From: Filosporella fistucella
Taxonomy: Eukaryota > Ascomycota > Leotiomycetes > Helotiales
Reading direction: 5' to 3'
DNA: 64,000 nucleotides
Assembly: GCA_030077755.1 (NCBI GenBank)
Contig: JAQJZZ010000010.1
Location: 4,216,001-4,280,000 of the forward strand
Both the position numbers and the translations under genes were made by a program. This document shows, piece after piece, positions 38,485 through 50,671 of the stretch (within the stretch, counting starts at the first letter, position 1; each line of letters begins with the position of its first letter). The notes under the pieces are model-generated. The model saw nothing but the letters and a program-made list of their open reading frames with translations. It searched no databases and was not told where the DNA came from.

Positions 38485-41400
38485 CTATAATTCGCTTTTG
38501 ACAGCCTTGCCCACATAGCTTCTGACCCACTGACTGACATCAAGTTTATCTCGAGTGAGCCACGCACTTTTTGCTTTGATCGCATCACAACTCTGTGCAA
38601 GGCTTTGATCAAAACCTTTAGTGCTCTTGTCCTCAAAGAACTTCCGGACCCGATTCAAATCGGCTTCACGGGTGAAACTTGAAGTGCATATTGATACCAT
38701 TGTACCGAGCATGGATAGGCCTGCAGGGAGGCGCCTGGAAAGTTCATCCCAATTTTCGGTCATCCAGCCATACAGAGCTTCGATGCCACCAGTGTGGGTT
38801 CTGAGACCACTGACAGGGAGGTAAATATCTTGTTCCTTCACTTCACCGCCAAAAGGCAATGCAAGTGTTTGCTTTATGAGTTCGGGGTCTCGAGCCAGGC
38901 CAAGGGAGCGGAGCGCTGTGTTCCGTTCATCGCTGTTTTTTGAATTGCGATAGGTGTCAAGGATAATATCATACTGCTCTAAGTTAGTTTGAAAGAACCT
39001 CACATTCAAGTGAAGGTCGACCAACCTCATTTTTACCACCGTATTTCAAGACCATCCCAAAAACACTTCCTCTGATATTCGGATGGATGGCTGATCTATC
39101 ACCACTTGCAAACCTTGCAAACATGCTCTTAGCTGCTTCGATAATTTCCTGATCACCAGACATCCCGGCATTACCAAAGAGCATAGCCTTAAATTGCTGT
39201 TCAATATGGTCATCTGTTTCTTTGAATTCCCACCCGGCCTTGTGAGCCCTCTCACTAACAAGATCTTTCTTGAAGAACTTTAAGCCGTCTCTGGTCTCTT
39301 GGTCCTCAAACATCCAGGCACCTTGTATGGCTCCAAGCCTCGAGAGAATTTCATTCCAGACTATGAACTCCTTCTCGTTGTCGAATCCCCGGAGAAGACT
39401 CAAGACTCCGGAAGTCTTTTGGTAGCCACACGCTGCAAGAGCACCAGCATCAGCAATCATACCAGCGCGATCTTCGACACTCAAAAGGCCGTTCCTGGCT
39501 GCCTGTCCAAGCTTCTCGAGGCGTTCAGGAGAGTATGAAGTGCGATAAATGCTGGTATGATCGGCATTCAATTTGTAGAATTCAAGGTCAGGGACACTGA
39601 AATTATCCTCTCGCTTGGAAAGAACAAGCGACTCATCAACCCCACTCTTAGTTCGAAGGCCTAGAAAGACAGGGTACAATACTGTATCTTCCTCTGGGGT
39701 GACATCTGCTGTGCGTAAAAGGCGGTTTTGTTTAACATGTATCGTTTTCTCAGCCTCATTCTCTGTGACAGTGACAACAGGATAGCCAACGTTCTTCGTC
39801 CAAATATCCATTACCTTCTCCACATCCTTGCCACTTGCTGCACTGAGAGCAGCCCAGAGATCACCTGTTTGTGTATTGCCATAAGCACTATAATCAGTTA
39901 GTAGCTGCAATAGCGAGGCCAGGCCACTAGCGTATGTGGCTGTGTGGCTTAGAAAGTGAGATAAGATACCCACGTACTGTTTCTTTAAGTACTGACGAAT
40001 GCCTTCCATGAAAATATCCTCGCCCAGATATTTTGAAATCATACGCAGAACGCAAGAACCTTTCGAGTAAGAAATAGCGTCGAATATCTGGTTCACTTCG
40101 TCCGCTCGCTTTACCGGAACCTCAATTGGATGACTGCTGCGTAATGAGTCCAAAGAAAGAGCCCCTTGGAGTGTGTCAATGACATAGCTCTGCCATACTT
40201 TCCATTCAGGGTAGAAAGTGTTGCAAGAATACCAAGACATCCAGGTAGCAAATCCTTCGTTGAGCCAGAGACCATCCCAGAAATCCATGGTGACGAGATT
40301 GCCAAACCATTGACTATAAAAGAATCAGATCGAACCTGAACACATGAAACGAGAAACGAGAAACGAGAATATCCCTGTTATGGGGAAGGGGAGGCAGCTC
40401 GTAGTCCACCCTTCAACACTACCATGCTGAGAAATTCAACCTACTGGGCCAACTCGTGTTGAACAACCTCGGCAACACGCTCTTTTGTAGACGCTCCACT
40501 GGTTTTTTCATCAAACATAACATCGACGACACGGTAAGTGATGAGTCCCCAGTTCTCCATTGCACTTTTTATCGCAAAATTAGTCAGTGGTTAATGATGA
40601 GTGTCATTGGAACATTCTTACCCTGCAGCGAAGTCGGGTATAGCAACCATATCCTTGAGAAGTAAGTAAAATGGTCACTATAAGATTCAAGAATTCCACT
40701 AACCATCTTCGGAAGAGGAAATTGGCTATCGAAGGTCTTCTCGTAGAATTCTAAAGTACGGGCGGCAAGCTCCAACGAGAAGCGGCCATGCTCGATGTCT
40801 TGGTTTGGTGGTGCGTATACTCTGATTGGAAGTCGAAACCTTGTTGTTTCAATATAATTGAGCTCGCCAATGATGAAGGCTAAAAGATAGGTAGACATAA
40901 GGGGCGACTTGTTAAACTTGACAGCTTTCTTCACTCTGGCTTCGATCTTAGAGTGAAATTCAGTCTCAGACGCTACATCCATGTTGCTTAGACAAGTGAG
41001 ATGTTTGTCTGCAATTAACGTAATGGTAAACTCGGATTTCAGTGAAGGTTCGTCAAAGCAAGGAAACGCTCTGCGCGCATCGGTGGCCTCCATCTGTGTA
41101 GTGGCCAATATGGCCTCACTTCCATCTAGGTTCTTATAAGTCGAGCGATAGAACCCAGCCATCTTATCATTAAGTGTACCAGTGAAAGACATATGTAGCT
41201 GAGCTTTTGACCCTTGAGGGAGGCTTCCCTCGAATGATACCTTGGTTGTCTGAGTAGACTCGTTGTATGAAACATCTGGAGAGGAGCTGCCTTGGTTTAG
41301 AGTCGGCCAGAATGAAATATGCCAAAGTGTCCATCGATGCTAATTACTGACCTGATGGTGGTAGATGCAGATACAATCTTTGTATCGTGAATATCAAGCT

Positions 41401-41608
41401 CAAGGGTGTTCAATGATAGTGAGGACGAGTCTTCAATCACATCCAGGTCAATGACAACGGTCCCTTGGTATTTCAAAGTAGTGAAGTCTGGTTCAAGAGT
41501 GAGGTCGTAATGGCGCGGGATGACATTGGCAGGTAGGATTTCTCTTCCCTTCGTGACGTCCATGCCCGCACCACCCACACCGTCTGTTTCCCCATGAGAT
41601 CTGCACAT
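38485..41608 (-). CDS. M1-family zinc aminopeptidase (Ape2/Aap1-like)
   Basis: Removes N-terminal residues from peptides in the cytosol or vacuole. Exons on the minus strand: 41608-41352, 41286-40704, 40653-40622, 40564-40445, 40313-39978, 39887-39026 and 38976-38485, total 893 residues. The exopeptidase motif GAMEN is at 291-295 (split by an intron) and the zinc site HELAHQW starts at 327, with its second glutamate in [14 protein letters not shown]. The C-terminal ERAP1-like domain is complete. Exon 3 is only 32 nt. Start choice: the ATG at 41608 gives [10 protein letters not shown]; the ATG at 41563 gives [11 protein letters not shown], where family similarity begins. Upstream, a frame rich in Arg and Thr (TRLTTTAIRSCSYRRNN) continues through 41609-41690 and resembles a mitochondrial presequence, but I find no ATG for it. 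The start lies only about 500 bp from the AT-rich block. Confidence 0.9.
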
Positions 41609-42116
41609 ATTGTTGCGTCTGTATGAACAGCTTCGAATTGCTGTGGTTGTGAGACGGGTAGCTATGGGTTGACTGAGAGGCTTTGGACGCTTGCAGGTGG
41701 ATTGGGAGCTGGGCGTCAGAGCAGCGTCAACGCAGATCGGAATTGGGAGCGTTTCAAGGAGGAGAAATCGCTTACCTTGAGATGTGAAGGGGAAAAGCTT
41801 TCGGAGGACGTTGACAAGTGGAGGTAAGGGCTCGTCTCTGACTTGAAGAAGTTGTGAGTGAAAATGAGGTGGTGGTAGATGCAGATGACCGGAAAATGAC
41901 CGAGGAAAGAATGGTCAAGTCAACCACGGACGTGGATAAACGCATAGGCAAGAGGGGAGGGGCGACGAAGGACCCGTCCCTTGGAGGAATAAGGAAGGTG
42001 GGGTGGAGTAGGATGTGGCCAAAGAGGGGAAGGTAAGAGAGGGAATGGAATACAAGTATTGTAACTAGGGACCGTAGAAAGCATTATAGTATTACCTGTA
42101 ATTATTGCTACCCAAT
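41609..42116. other. Aminopeptidase promoter ending at the AT-rich boundary
   Basis: Normal-composition sequence of about 500 bp which then changes abruptly to AT-rich DNA near 42110-42130. It contains a possible 5'-UTR intron (minus strand, GTAAGC at about 41777 to an acceptor near 41690). Confidence 0.5.
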
Positions 42117-42488
42117 AAAGGTTAGGCAAAATAAAGTTTTGTATTCTAAAAACAATTATAATATAATAAACTTAATAAGAAATAATTTAAATAAATAAAC
42201 TTTAAAAATATATTTTCTTTCTTAATATAAAAATAATATAATATTATAATTATTATTTTAATAAATATTATTATAATAATTTAAATAATTTAATATAATA
42301 TTAAAGTTTAATAATTTTATATAATATTAAAGTTTAATAATTTTATATAATTATATTAAATAAGTTATAATATTGATAATTAATAAGATTTTTAAAAAAA
42401 AATATTATTATAAATATTTACTTTTATTAATTTTATTTATATTATAATAAAGGCAAAATTAATTAAAGATTTTATAAATCTTAAATCT

Positions 42489-43197
42489 TTATAATCGCTA
42501 GTCCCTCCATTTCTTCCTTCATCCCTCTCTCTAAGAATCGGTCCATTTATACTATCTTATTTTTTAAACTATCTAATGCCTAAGGATCCATAATCAGGTA
42601 ATCCGGCAACCTCCGCTACCTGATTTTGTCAAGGAACACCTAGCTATGGCGGGCACCATATATTATAATTCTACTAAAAATAAAAGCAATTAGCAAATAA
42701 TTATTTAAGAGATATATGATTAATCCTGCAATTCTTAGTGAGATTACTATGGGAAGCTTGAGTTTTACAAGTCAGGAAGGATTTACTAAGGGGCTTGTGA
42801 TTAATTTAATAAGAGAGACTATAGATAAAACTAAATTTGGAGTCTGATTTTATTAATATTAATAGCGGCGACGTTTAATTTAGACTATAAGAATAGAAGT
42901 AGCTCAATATGGTTAATATGTATTCTTTATTTTATAAATATATTTCTTTGCTTTTAATAAAAATGTGCTCCTATTATATTAATAACTTTATACGCAATTA
43001 ATATTATATAAATCGATATGCACGACCCATTATTTGGATTTGCTAGTAATTTATAGCAAATCGGAGGTAGTATATCGAGTTCCGATATTAAATCCATATA
43101 CCTCAGGCATTAGATAATTTAAAAAATAAGATAGTATAAATGGACCGACTCTTAGAGAGAGGGACGAAGGAAGAAATGGAGGGACCGGCGATTATAA
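42489..43197. mobile_element. 709-bp element with 97-bp terminal inverted repeats
   Basis: Left end 42489-42585 and right end 43101-43197 are inverted copies, both starting TTATAATCGC and containing CCCTCCATTTCTTCCTTC. They differ at 6 of 97 positions by my count, all transitions. The interior of about 515 bp has no coding frame and no further symmetry, and is less AT-rich than its surroundings. This fits a MITE-like or internally deleted DNA transposon. A TA duplication inside the TTATAA ends is possible but cannot be proven from one copy. The right end abuts a copia LTR. Confidence 0.75.
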
Positions 43198-43746
43198 GAT
43201 ATATAATATAAAATATAAATAAGGGGTAAACCTTTATTATATATATATATATCAAAGGAGGGTGGAAGTATTGCCTAAGCTATGAGGCTTATTAATAAGG
43301 AGTAATAATAATAAGTAGATTTTTTACTTGACTTTTTACTTGATTCTTAAATATAGGAATTAACTCAATTTAAATATTTAAATAATTAATTCTAATAAAT
43401 TAATTCTATTAATTAAAAATCCACTATTTATATTAATAATATTATAAGCTATGTGATATTATTAATTAATAATCACATATAAAAACGCATAATATATTAC
43501 GTCAATTTAGCTAATTAATTAAAAATTTAAAGTTATCAAAAGTTTAAAAACTTAAAAGTATTTAAATAAAGACGCTAAGCCATAATAGGAAGCTATAACT
43601 TATAATATAAGTAATAATAAGATTAATAAGCTTATATATAATTTTATAGTAATTTATTATGGTTAGATTATGAGAAATCTTTTCTTAAAAAAAAATTTTC
43701 TCCTTTTTTTATTTTTAAAAAAAATTTAATAATTATAAACCTAATG
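43196..43746 (-). repeat. Copia-type LTR, copy A
   Basis: Nearly the same sequence as copy B (44643-45205), in the same direction, sharing GGGGTAAACCTTTATTAT at one end, TTAAGACGCTAAG-like middle blocks (AAAGACGCTAAGCCATAATAGG) and AATTATAAACCTAAT at the other. The LTR reads on the minus strand, beginning near 43746. Confidence 0.7.
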
Positions 43747-44221
43747 AAATATTATAAGAAAAAATATTAAAATAAATGTATTTTAAATATTAATTAAAAT
43801 TAAAAGAAATCATATATATCTTTTTAAGGTTTTTATACTAATAAGAATAAGAAAGCATTTTAATCTTAATAAATAAAATGCGGGAATAAAGATTAAGGAT
43901 ATTTTTTTTCTTTTATTTAAAATGCTCAATTTTCTTAGGATTTATAATAATTATAATAAAAAGAAAGGAAGAATTATTACCTTTAAATAATATTTTCTTA
44001 TCTTATTTTAATATTAAGATAATATTAATTTAAAAAAAGAATAATATTATAAATATAATTATAATTATAGCTTAAGGCTCGGCAATCCGCTAAAATTATA
44101 TAAAGAATTATAATTAAACTAAATTATAAAATAAAGGGTTATATAATAAGATTAAGGGTTTTAAGGAAGATTAAAGGAATTAGGCTTTAATTTACTTGAA
44201 TTATCCTAAGCCTAATAAATT

Positions 44222-44400
44222 TATTAAGAATAAAGGTTTTATATAAGATTAGCACTTTTATTATTAAATAAAAGCTTTATACTTAACTTTAAATAATATT
44301 TTTTATATTTAATAATATTATAATTAAAACGTCTTTATAATATACTTATTCCTTACTTAAAACTATTATATAAGCAATAGCTTATATAATAATTATTATA
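44222..44400. repeat. LTR-like direct repeat R1, copy 1
   Basis: About 178 bp, closely matching 47953-48130 in the same direction (starts ATTAAGAATAAAGGTTTTAT, ends AATTATTATA). Copy 2 lies just before a gypsy-type gag relic, so R1 is probably the LTR end of that element. Confidence 0.6.
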
Positions 44401-44411
44401 TATTCTTGATA

Positions 44412-44599
44412 TATAAATTATAAATATATATAAATTATAAATATATATAAATTATAAATATATATAAATTATAAATATATATAAATTATAAATATATATA
44501 AATTATAAATATATATAAATTATAAATATATATAAATTATAAATATATATAAATTATAAATATATATAAATTATAAATATATATAAATTATAAATATAA
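44412..44599. repeat. Tandem array of 17-bp units
   Basis: About 11 head-to-tail copies of ATAAATTATAAATATAT, almost perfect. It sits between R1 copy 1 and copia LTR copy B. The lack of divergence between units suggests recent expansion or repeat homogenisation. Confidence 0.92.
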
Positions 44600-44642
44600 A
44601 TATCTTACTTATAATTAATTCTTTAAATAAGAAAAGTTTAAT

Positions 44643-45205
44643 TATTATAAAATATATAATATAAAATATTAAGGGGTAAACCTTTATTATATATATATAT
44701 TAAAGGGGGGTGGAAGTACCGCTTAAGCTATGAGGCTTATTAATAAGAAGTAATAATAATAAGTATATTTTTTACTTGACTTTTTTACTTAATTCTTAAA
44801 TACAGGAATTAACTCGATTTAAATATTTAAATAATTAATTCTAATAGATTCTATTAATTAAAAATCTATTATTAATATTAATAATATTATAAGCTATGTG
44901 ATATTATTAATTAATAATCGCATATAAGAACGTGTAATCTATTACGTCAATTTAGCTAATTGATTAAAAATCCAAAGTTATTAGAATTTTCCAAAAGTCC
45001 AAAATCCTAAAAATATTTATATAAAGACGCTAAGCCATAATAGGAAGCTATAACTTATAATATAAGTAATAATAATATTAATAAGCTTATATATAATTTT
45101 ATAATAACTTATTACGGTTAGATTATGAGAAATCTTTTCTTAAAAAAGTTTTCTCCTTTTTCAAAAATTTTTTTTTTAAAAAATTTAATAACTATAAATC
45201 TAATA
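44643..45205 (-). repeat. Copia-type LTR, copy B (3' LTR of the copia relic)
   Basis: Reads on the minus strand. Directly before it in that direction is a purine tract GTTAAGAGGGCG (45217-45206 on the minus strand), and before that the RNase H relic, so this is the 3' LTR of the element at 45240-46489. The LTR begins TATTAGATTTATAG, compared with TGTTAGATTTATAA in the copies at 46513 and 63977. Confidence 0.75.
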
Positions 45206-45239
45206 CGCCCTCTTAACAAGTACTTAAGAAATTATTTAA

Positions 45240-46489
45240 GCTTATTATTTTTAGCTTATGAAATTAAGCTCTTTTAAAAAGTTTTTATATTTAATCCTTT
45301 TTAGAGCCTTAATTAATCCATCGGCTTTTTATTTATTAATAGGAATATATATTAAATCTATTATTTCTTTTAATATAAGATTTCTTATATAATAATATTT
45401 AACGGCTATAAGCTTTATTCTCTCGTAATATATAGGATTATATCCTAATAATAAAGCTCCATTATTATCCGTATATAAAGGGAACTTCTTTTGCATATAA
45501 AAGCCTAATTCTTTTAATAGGCTTATTATATAAATAGCTTCTTTAATAGCAGCGTTTATAGCTATATATTCAGCTTCTATAATGCTTTGTGCTATTATAA
45601 GTTATAATTTAGAACGCTATAATATAGGCCTATTAGCTAAATAAAATATATAACCCGTAATAGATTTAGCCGTATTAATATTTCTAGCGTAATCTGCGTC
45701 ATAATAGCCGCTTATATAATGGCTATTAATATTATTATTCTCATATTTAATAGAATAATTAATAGTTCCTTTTAAATATCTTAATATTCTTTTAATAGCT
45801 ATAAAGTATTCTTTACTAGGGTTATTAGCATATCTAACTAATTTAATAACTAAATAAGCTATATCGGGTCTAGTGCCTAATACTAGATATAATAAGCTCC
45901 CTATTATCCCTTAATATTCTTTAATATTGTCTTTATTTACTTATCCCTTATTAGGGATTAATTTTAAATTAATATCAAGAGGAGTATTAATAGGATTATA
46001 ATTAGCTATATTATATTTTTCTAATATTTTAGTTACATATTTAGCTTGGCTTAATATTAAAGATTTATTATTATTATTATTATTTATAATAATATCTATT
46101 CCTAAATAATCTTTAATAATCCCTAACTCTTTAATTTAAAAATAATTTTTAAGAGTTTTAATAAGAATACTAATATTATCCTTATTAGGGCCTATAATAG
46201 CTAAATCGTCTATATAAATATAAATAATTATATTTGTAAACTTATTTATAAAAATGCAATTTTCGGCACTTAAGGGCTTATAATTTAATTCTTTTAATTT
46301 ATTAATAAGTATAAAATACCAAATATAGGCAGATTGCTTTAATTCATATAAAGCTTTATTTAATTGTAAATATAAAGCTTCTTTATTATTTATTTTATTA
46401 CTTAATATTAATAAATTATCTTTTACGCCTTCGGGTAAATATAAGCTTATTTTAGCGTCTATATTTCCTTGTATAAAAGCAGAAATCAT
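45240..46489 (-). pseudogene. Ty1/copia reverse transcriptase and RNase H relic
   Basis: The 117-residue part at 46489-46136 has no stop and shows clear copia RT blocks: SAFIQGNIDAKISLYLPEG, LNKALYELKQSAYIWY and the catalytic IYIYIDDLAIIG. After a stop the frame goes on with YLGIDI, ILSQAKYVTKIL, GSLLYL.LGTRPDIAY and RNase H blocks (YYDADYARN, IIEAEYIAINAA, LYTDNNGAL). The integrase and gag parts are missing: the upstream side meets a copia LTR in inverted orientation (46513). It is non-functional. Confidence 0.88.
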
Positions 46490-46512
46490 ATCAATTTTAT
46501 AGATATAATAAT

Positions 46513-46797
46513 TGTTAGATTTATAATTATTAAATTTTTTAAATTTTTTAAAAAAAAAAATTTATTTAAAAAAGGAGAAAACCTTTTAAGAAAAGATTTC
46601 TCATAATCTAATAGTAATAAGTTATTATAAAATTATATATAAGCTTATTAATACTATTATTACTTATATTATAAGTTATAGCTTCCTATTATGGCTTAGC
46701 GTCTTTATATAAATAATGTTAAGTCTTTGGACTTTTGGAAAGTTTTAGTAATTCTAGATTTCTAATCAATTAGCTAAAATTGACGTAATGGATTACT
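46513..46797 (+). repeat. Copia-type LTR, copy C, inverted and truncated
   Basis: Starts TGTTAGATTTATAATTATTA and runs as the inverse of copies A and B up to GACGTAATGGATTACT, where similarity stops. The break point coincides with the start of the mariner relic region, so that insertion may have cut it. Confidence 0.7.
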
Positions 46798-46959
46798 CTC
46801 TATAAGGGTTAAATAATGTACTTTATACAGGCCCTATTAATTATAAAAGCACAAACATTTTGCTATTCTATTCCTACCCTTTTTCACACCACTCTATAGC
46901 ATGCTACTTTATATTATTTTTACCCTTATATACTTAGGATTTTATAAAAAGTAAAGCTA

Positions 46960-47770
46960 TTTAGAATTTTATATATGCACCTTAAGCAGCTATTATTACT
47001 TTATAGCGCTCTGGCATATTATATATAAGGGCCCTTACTTCTTTATCCGTAATTGCTTCTTACGCTTTTAGAATTACTGCCCTAAGCCTCTTATAATTCC
47101 TATGGACTTGCGGATTTAAAGCTTATAAAATATCCTTTATTTTATCCCATATGCTTTTTATAAGTGAGAGGTCCGGTGAAAAGGGAGGCTAGAAAATAGG
47201 GTATATACCATAATTAGCAAAGACCTCCATAATATACGTAATAATATGCCCTAGCCCTCTATTTTATTAAAACTCGAGGCCTGGATACATATGCATATAT
47301 TTTATAATTTAAAGAATAATCCTTTAAAAATAGGATTCCTTTATAATTATCTTTTACTCCTTTTCCTAAAAAATATTAAAACCTTTATTATATTTATTAT
47401 TCATATCCCTTTAAAATATCCACCCGATTTTCCTTTATTACCTATAAGCTATATAATCCGGATAATAAAGCTCTTTATTATTAATTAGCCTTATAATCTA
47501 TTACTATTTATAATAACTAGGTTATATTTAATTCTTATTACTTTAAAAGATTAAATCCTATTAATTTAAGGTTTAATACTCGTGCTTAAGAGCCTATTCA
47601 AGCCTCTTATATTAGTTTTTTATAAAAAGTGGTGATTTGCGTCTTTTTATATTATGGCAATAACCCTCTTTCTTTAAAGCATTTCATATAGCCTTTTCTT
47701 TATATCATTTATCCCATTTAAGCTACTTAGGGATATTTACCCATGGTATTTCGCGTATAAATGAATTTAA
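46960..47770 (-). pseudogene. Tc1/mariner-type transposase relic
   Basis: On the minus strand a frame gives DNRGLGHIITYIMEVF, then PPFSPDLSLIKSIWDKIKD, then VHRNYKRLRAVILKA and ALIYNMPERYKVIIAA. This is the DN..GH ... P.SPDLNPIE..W pattern of DDE transposases of the Tc1/mariner group, with the final catalytic Glu/Asp position now Lys (E to K by G-to-A). Stops interrupt it and the N-terminal half is poorly preserved. Clear terminal inverted repeats were not found by eye. Confidence 0.75.
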
Positions 47771-47952
47771 AGTAACCTAGTATTATGGTTACAAGTTTAT
47801 TACAAGGATATGATAAGGAATACGCTATCTCTTAGTAGTTTTAAGAACCGCGTAAGGAAGTCACGGGGGAGCAATTACGTAATAAATCCCTAAATCCCTA
47901 TAAGCGAGATAGCGAAGAGGGATTCACGGATTTAGCTAAAAGGGATCTTAGG

Positions 47953-48130
47953 ATTTAATTAAGAATAAAGATTTTATATAATATTAGCACTTTTATTATT
48001 AAATAAGAGCTTTATGCTTAACTTTAAATAATATTCTTTATACTTAATAATATTATAATTAAAATGTCTTTATAATATACTTATCCCTTATTTAAAATTA
48101 TTATATAAGCATTAGCCTATATAATAACTA
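47953..48130 (+). repeat. LTR-like direct repeat R1, copy 2
   Basis: Matches 44222-44400. It ends about 50 bp before the gag-like start at 48179, the place expected for a 5' LTR and primer-binding site. Confidence 0.6.
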
Positions 48131-48178
48131 TTATACTTTAAGCACCTTTTTAAGGGATACCGATTCACTTAAATAACA

Positions 48179-49100
48179 TGTCCGGCAAAGCATTAATAAA
48201 CGTATTTAGTCCTAAGAATAATATTATAAAAATATCCTTATTATTATAAAGAATAAATGACAACGTCCTTATAAAGGATAATAGCCTAAGCATTACCGAG
48301 TTTAATGCGTAATTAAAGGAAACGCTTAGGGTCAAGTTATTAAATACCTTTATAAGGAATCAAAAGGAATTAAAGGTCTTCCTATTATAAGTGGAATTCT
48401 ATACTCACTTTAATAATAATAAATTCCCTACAAATAAAAGCTATGCTTTATAAACATTTTCCTATTTTCGGGGAAAAGTTATAAAATGGGTTTGGCCCTT
48501 CTTAATAAACTATTTTAAATATCTAAACACCTATAAAGCCATAATAATTACGTAAAGCATATTTAAAACGTAAGGAGGATTTAAGAAAGAAATTAAAAGA
48601 ATATTTAAAGATATTAATAAAGTTAAGATAATAAAAACCTATTTATATATACTAAAATAAACTAAGAATATTATTAATTATTTCATGGACTTTTAAAAGT
48701 ATATCAATTAAATTAAATAAGATATAAGAGCATTAATAAGCTATTATAAACGGGGACTAAAACCACATATTAATATAAAACTCGCTTATATAAAAAGACT
48801 ATCTTAGGATATAATATTATTAATTAAATATATTATATAAATTAATAATTATATATATAAGTTTTATTAGGAATAGCATTCCTAAGGATATGGCAAAAGG
48901 AATTATTAAGCCAATTTAGGTAAATAAAGAGGGAAAATATAAGAAAACCATTAATTAAATCTAATAGAATTAAATGCTACTTCCTAAGGTAATTAAGGGA
49001 AATCTAAATTATTACCGGAAATTATAAAGTTATAATAAGAAAAGGGACTTTGCTTTAATTATAGGCTCCTTAATCATATTACATTAGCATATAAAGGAGA
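48179..49100 (+). pseudogene. Retrotransposon gag relic (gypsy-like)
   Basis: Starts MSGKALINVFSPKNNIIKI and keeps one frame through many TAA/TAG codons. FSYFRGKVIKWVWPFL resembles the gag block FxG.A..W.....Y, and near 49035 CFNY...NHI resembles a zinc knuckle with lost cysteines. Non-functional. Confidence 0.6.
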
Positions 49101-50019
49101 AAAGAAAAGGAATTAAAAAGGAAAGAAAACCTTAAATGCTATAAAAAAGGAAATGCCCTGAGTTATAAAAACTTTAATACCTATAAAATTAAAGGAAGCT
49201 TATATAATTAAACGTTAGCCTAATATTTATTAGGTAATAAAGGAATAATTAAAGGAAGCTAAGATTAATATTTAATTAAAACCCGATGCTTAAAATAAAG
49301 AGCGAGAAATTAAATATAAGGCATTTAATAAAGAAACTTAGCGCGCGGACTTTAAGGATTAATATATTATCAAGTATTAGCTTTATAAAAAGGTTTATTA
49401 GGAAAACCCTTAAGTAAGAAAATTATAGGAAATAATTTAAAGAAAGGATACTTTAAATCACTAGAGCCGAGAATGGCAAATAATAGGAATTAGAGATAAT
49501 AAAATAATTATATTTAAAGAACCATTTAAGGTTAAGTTAAAAGGACCGACTTAAAGCACGTTTTAAAGGCTAATAAAAGTTAATAAGAAAGAAATACTTT
49601 AATAAAGCTTTCACGGATATAAAGCACGGAATTAAATATATAATACTTATTAGACTCGCCTTATAAAATTAAAACCTCTAGTCCTATAACTTTATAAATA
49701 TTAAACCTTATATAAATAAAACGTAAAAAACCGTTTTTAATAAAATAATATTATAAAAACGTTATATAATAAAGGAATTATAAAAGAATTTATAGGACTA
49801 ATACTTTATTTAAAAAAAATATATTAAGTCACATATTTAAACCTAAATACTTAAACCTAAACGGATATTAAAACCTAATAAATAAATACGGAAATCCGCA
49901 AAGTAAATAAAAGCTAAAAGGTAATAAAAAACCCTAGCTAAAAATTAAGGATTATTAAGAGCGAGATATGCGTTATAAGAGGGCCAAATAAAAAATAGCT
50001 ATATATCCTTATAGTTAAA

Positions 50020-50155
50020 GCTTAAATATAAGTGGCTAGGTTTATTTAAGGTTAATAAGGTGGTTATTAATAAGGGAATATACTTTTTAAAAAAAATAAA
50101 TAAAATAAGATTATATAGGATATATGCTAATAATAAAATAAAAGTCTTTAAATAA
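50020..50155 (+). pseudogene. Retroelement integrase C-terminal fragment
   Basis: A short frame YKWLGLFKVNKVVINKGIYF, then LKKINKIRLYRIYANNKIKVF, resembles the C-terminal end of fungal retroelement integrases (W.GPF.V......TY.L.E.DG). The protease-to-integrase core expected between the gag relic and this piece is absent, so the element is a deletion derivative or this belongs to another element. Confidence 0.4.
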
Positions 50156-50671
50156 AGATAAGGTATTTAGGATCCCGTATTAATTAAAGATAATATAAAA
50201 GTAAGGGATAGAAATAGAGATAATAAAGGAATAAAATAGGAAGGGGGAAATAATAAAAAAATTATAGAAATTCCACTAGAGGAATAAAGGGATCTAAATT
50301 TATTAATTAGGGGAATAAAAAAAAGGGAGGCAGAAATGAGAAGATAAGAAGCTTATTAAGTAGCGATACCGGCTAGGTAGAGTTTTAGGGTTATCTTAAA
50401 TAATAATAATTAATATATAATAAGAGGATTTAGTAATAAGAAATTTTATCCCGCCTAGCGGGATAAATTATAATACGCCTAAGAATAGCTTACGTAAAAA
50501 GTTTTATTTATTAAAAAGGAGGGAAAGAATTAATATTTAATTTTATTTTATTTCTCTATTTTATTATATTTATTATTTATCTTGCCTAGGTATTTATTTT
50601 ATTTATGCCTTTTTTTTTATTTAGCTCTTAAGAAAGCGCATTATTTTAAAAGAAAAAAGACTTATATTTAA

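Noticed and set aside
44412..44599. Tandem array as a CRISPR locus
   Set aside because: Units are contiguous 17-mers without unique spacers, in a eukaryotic context.
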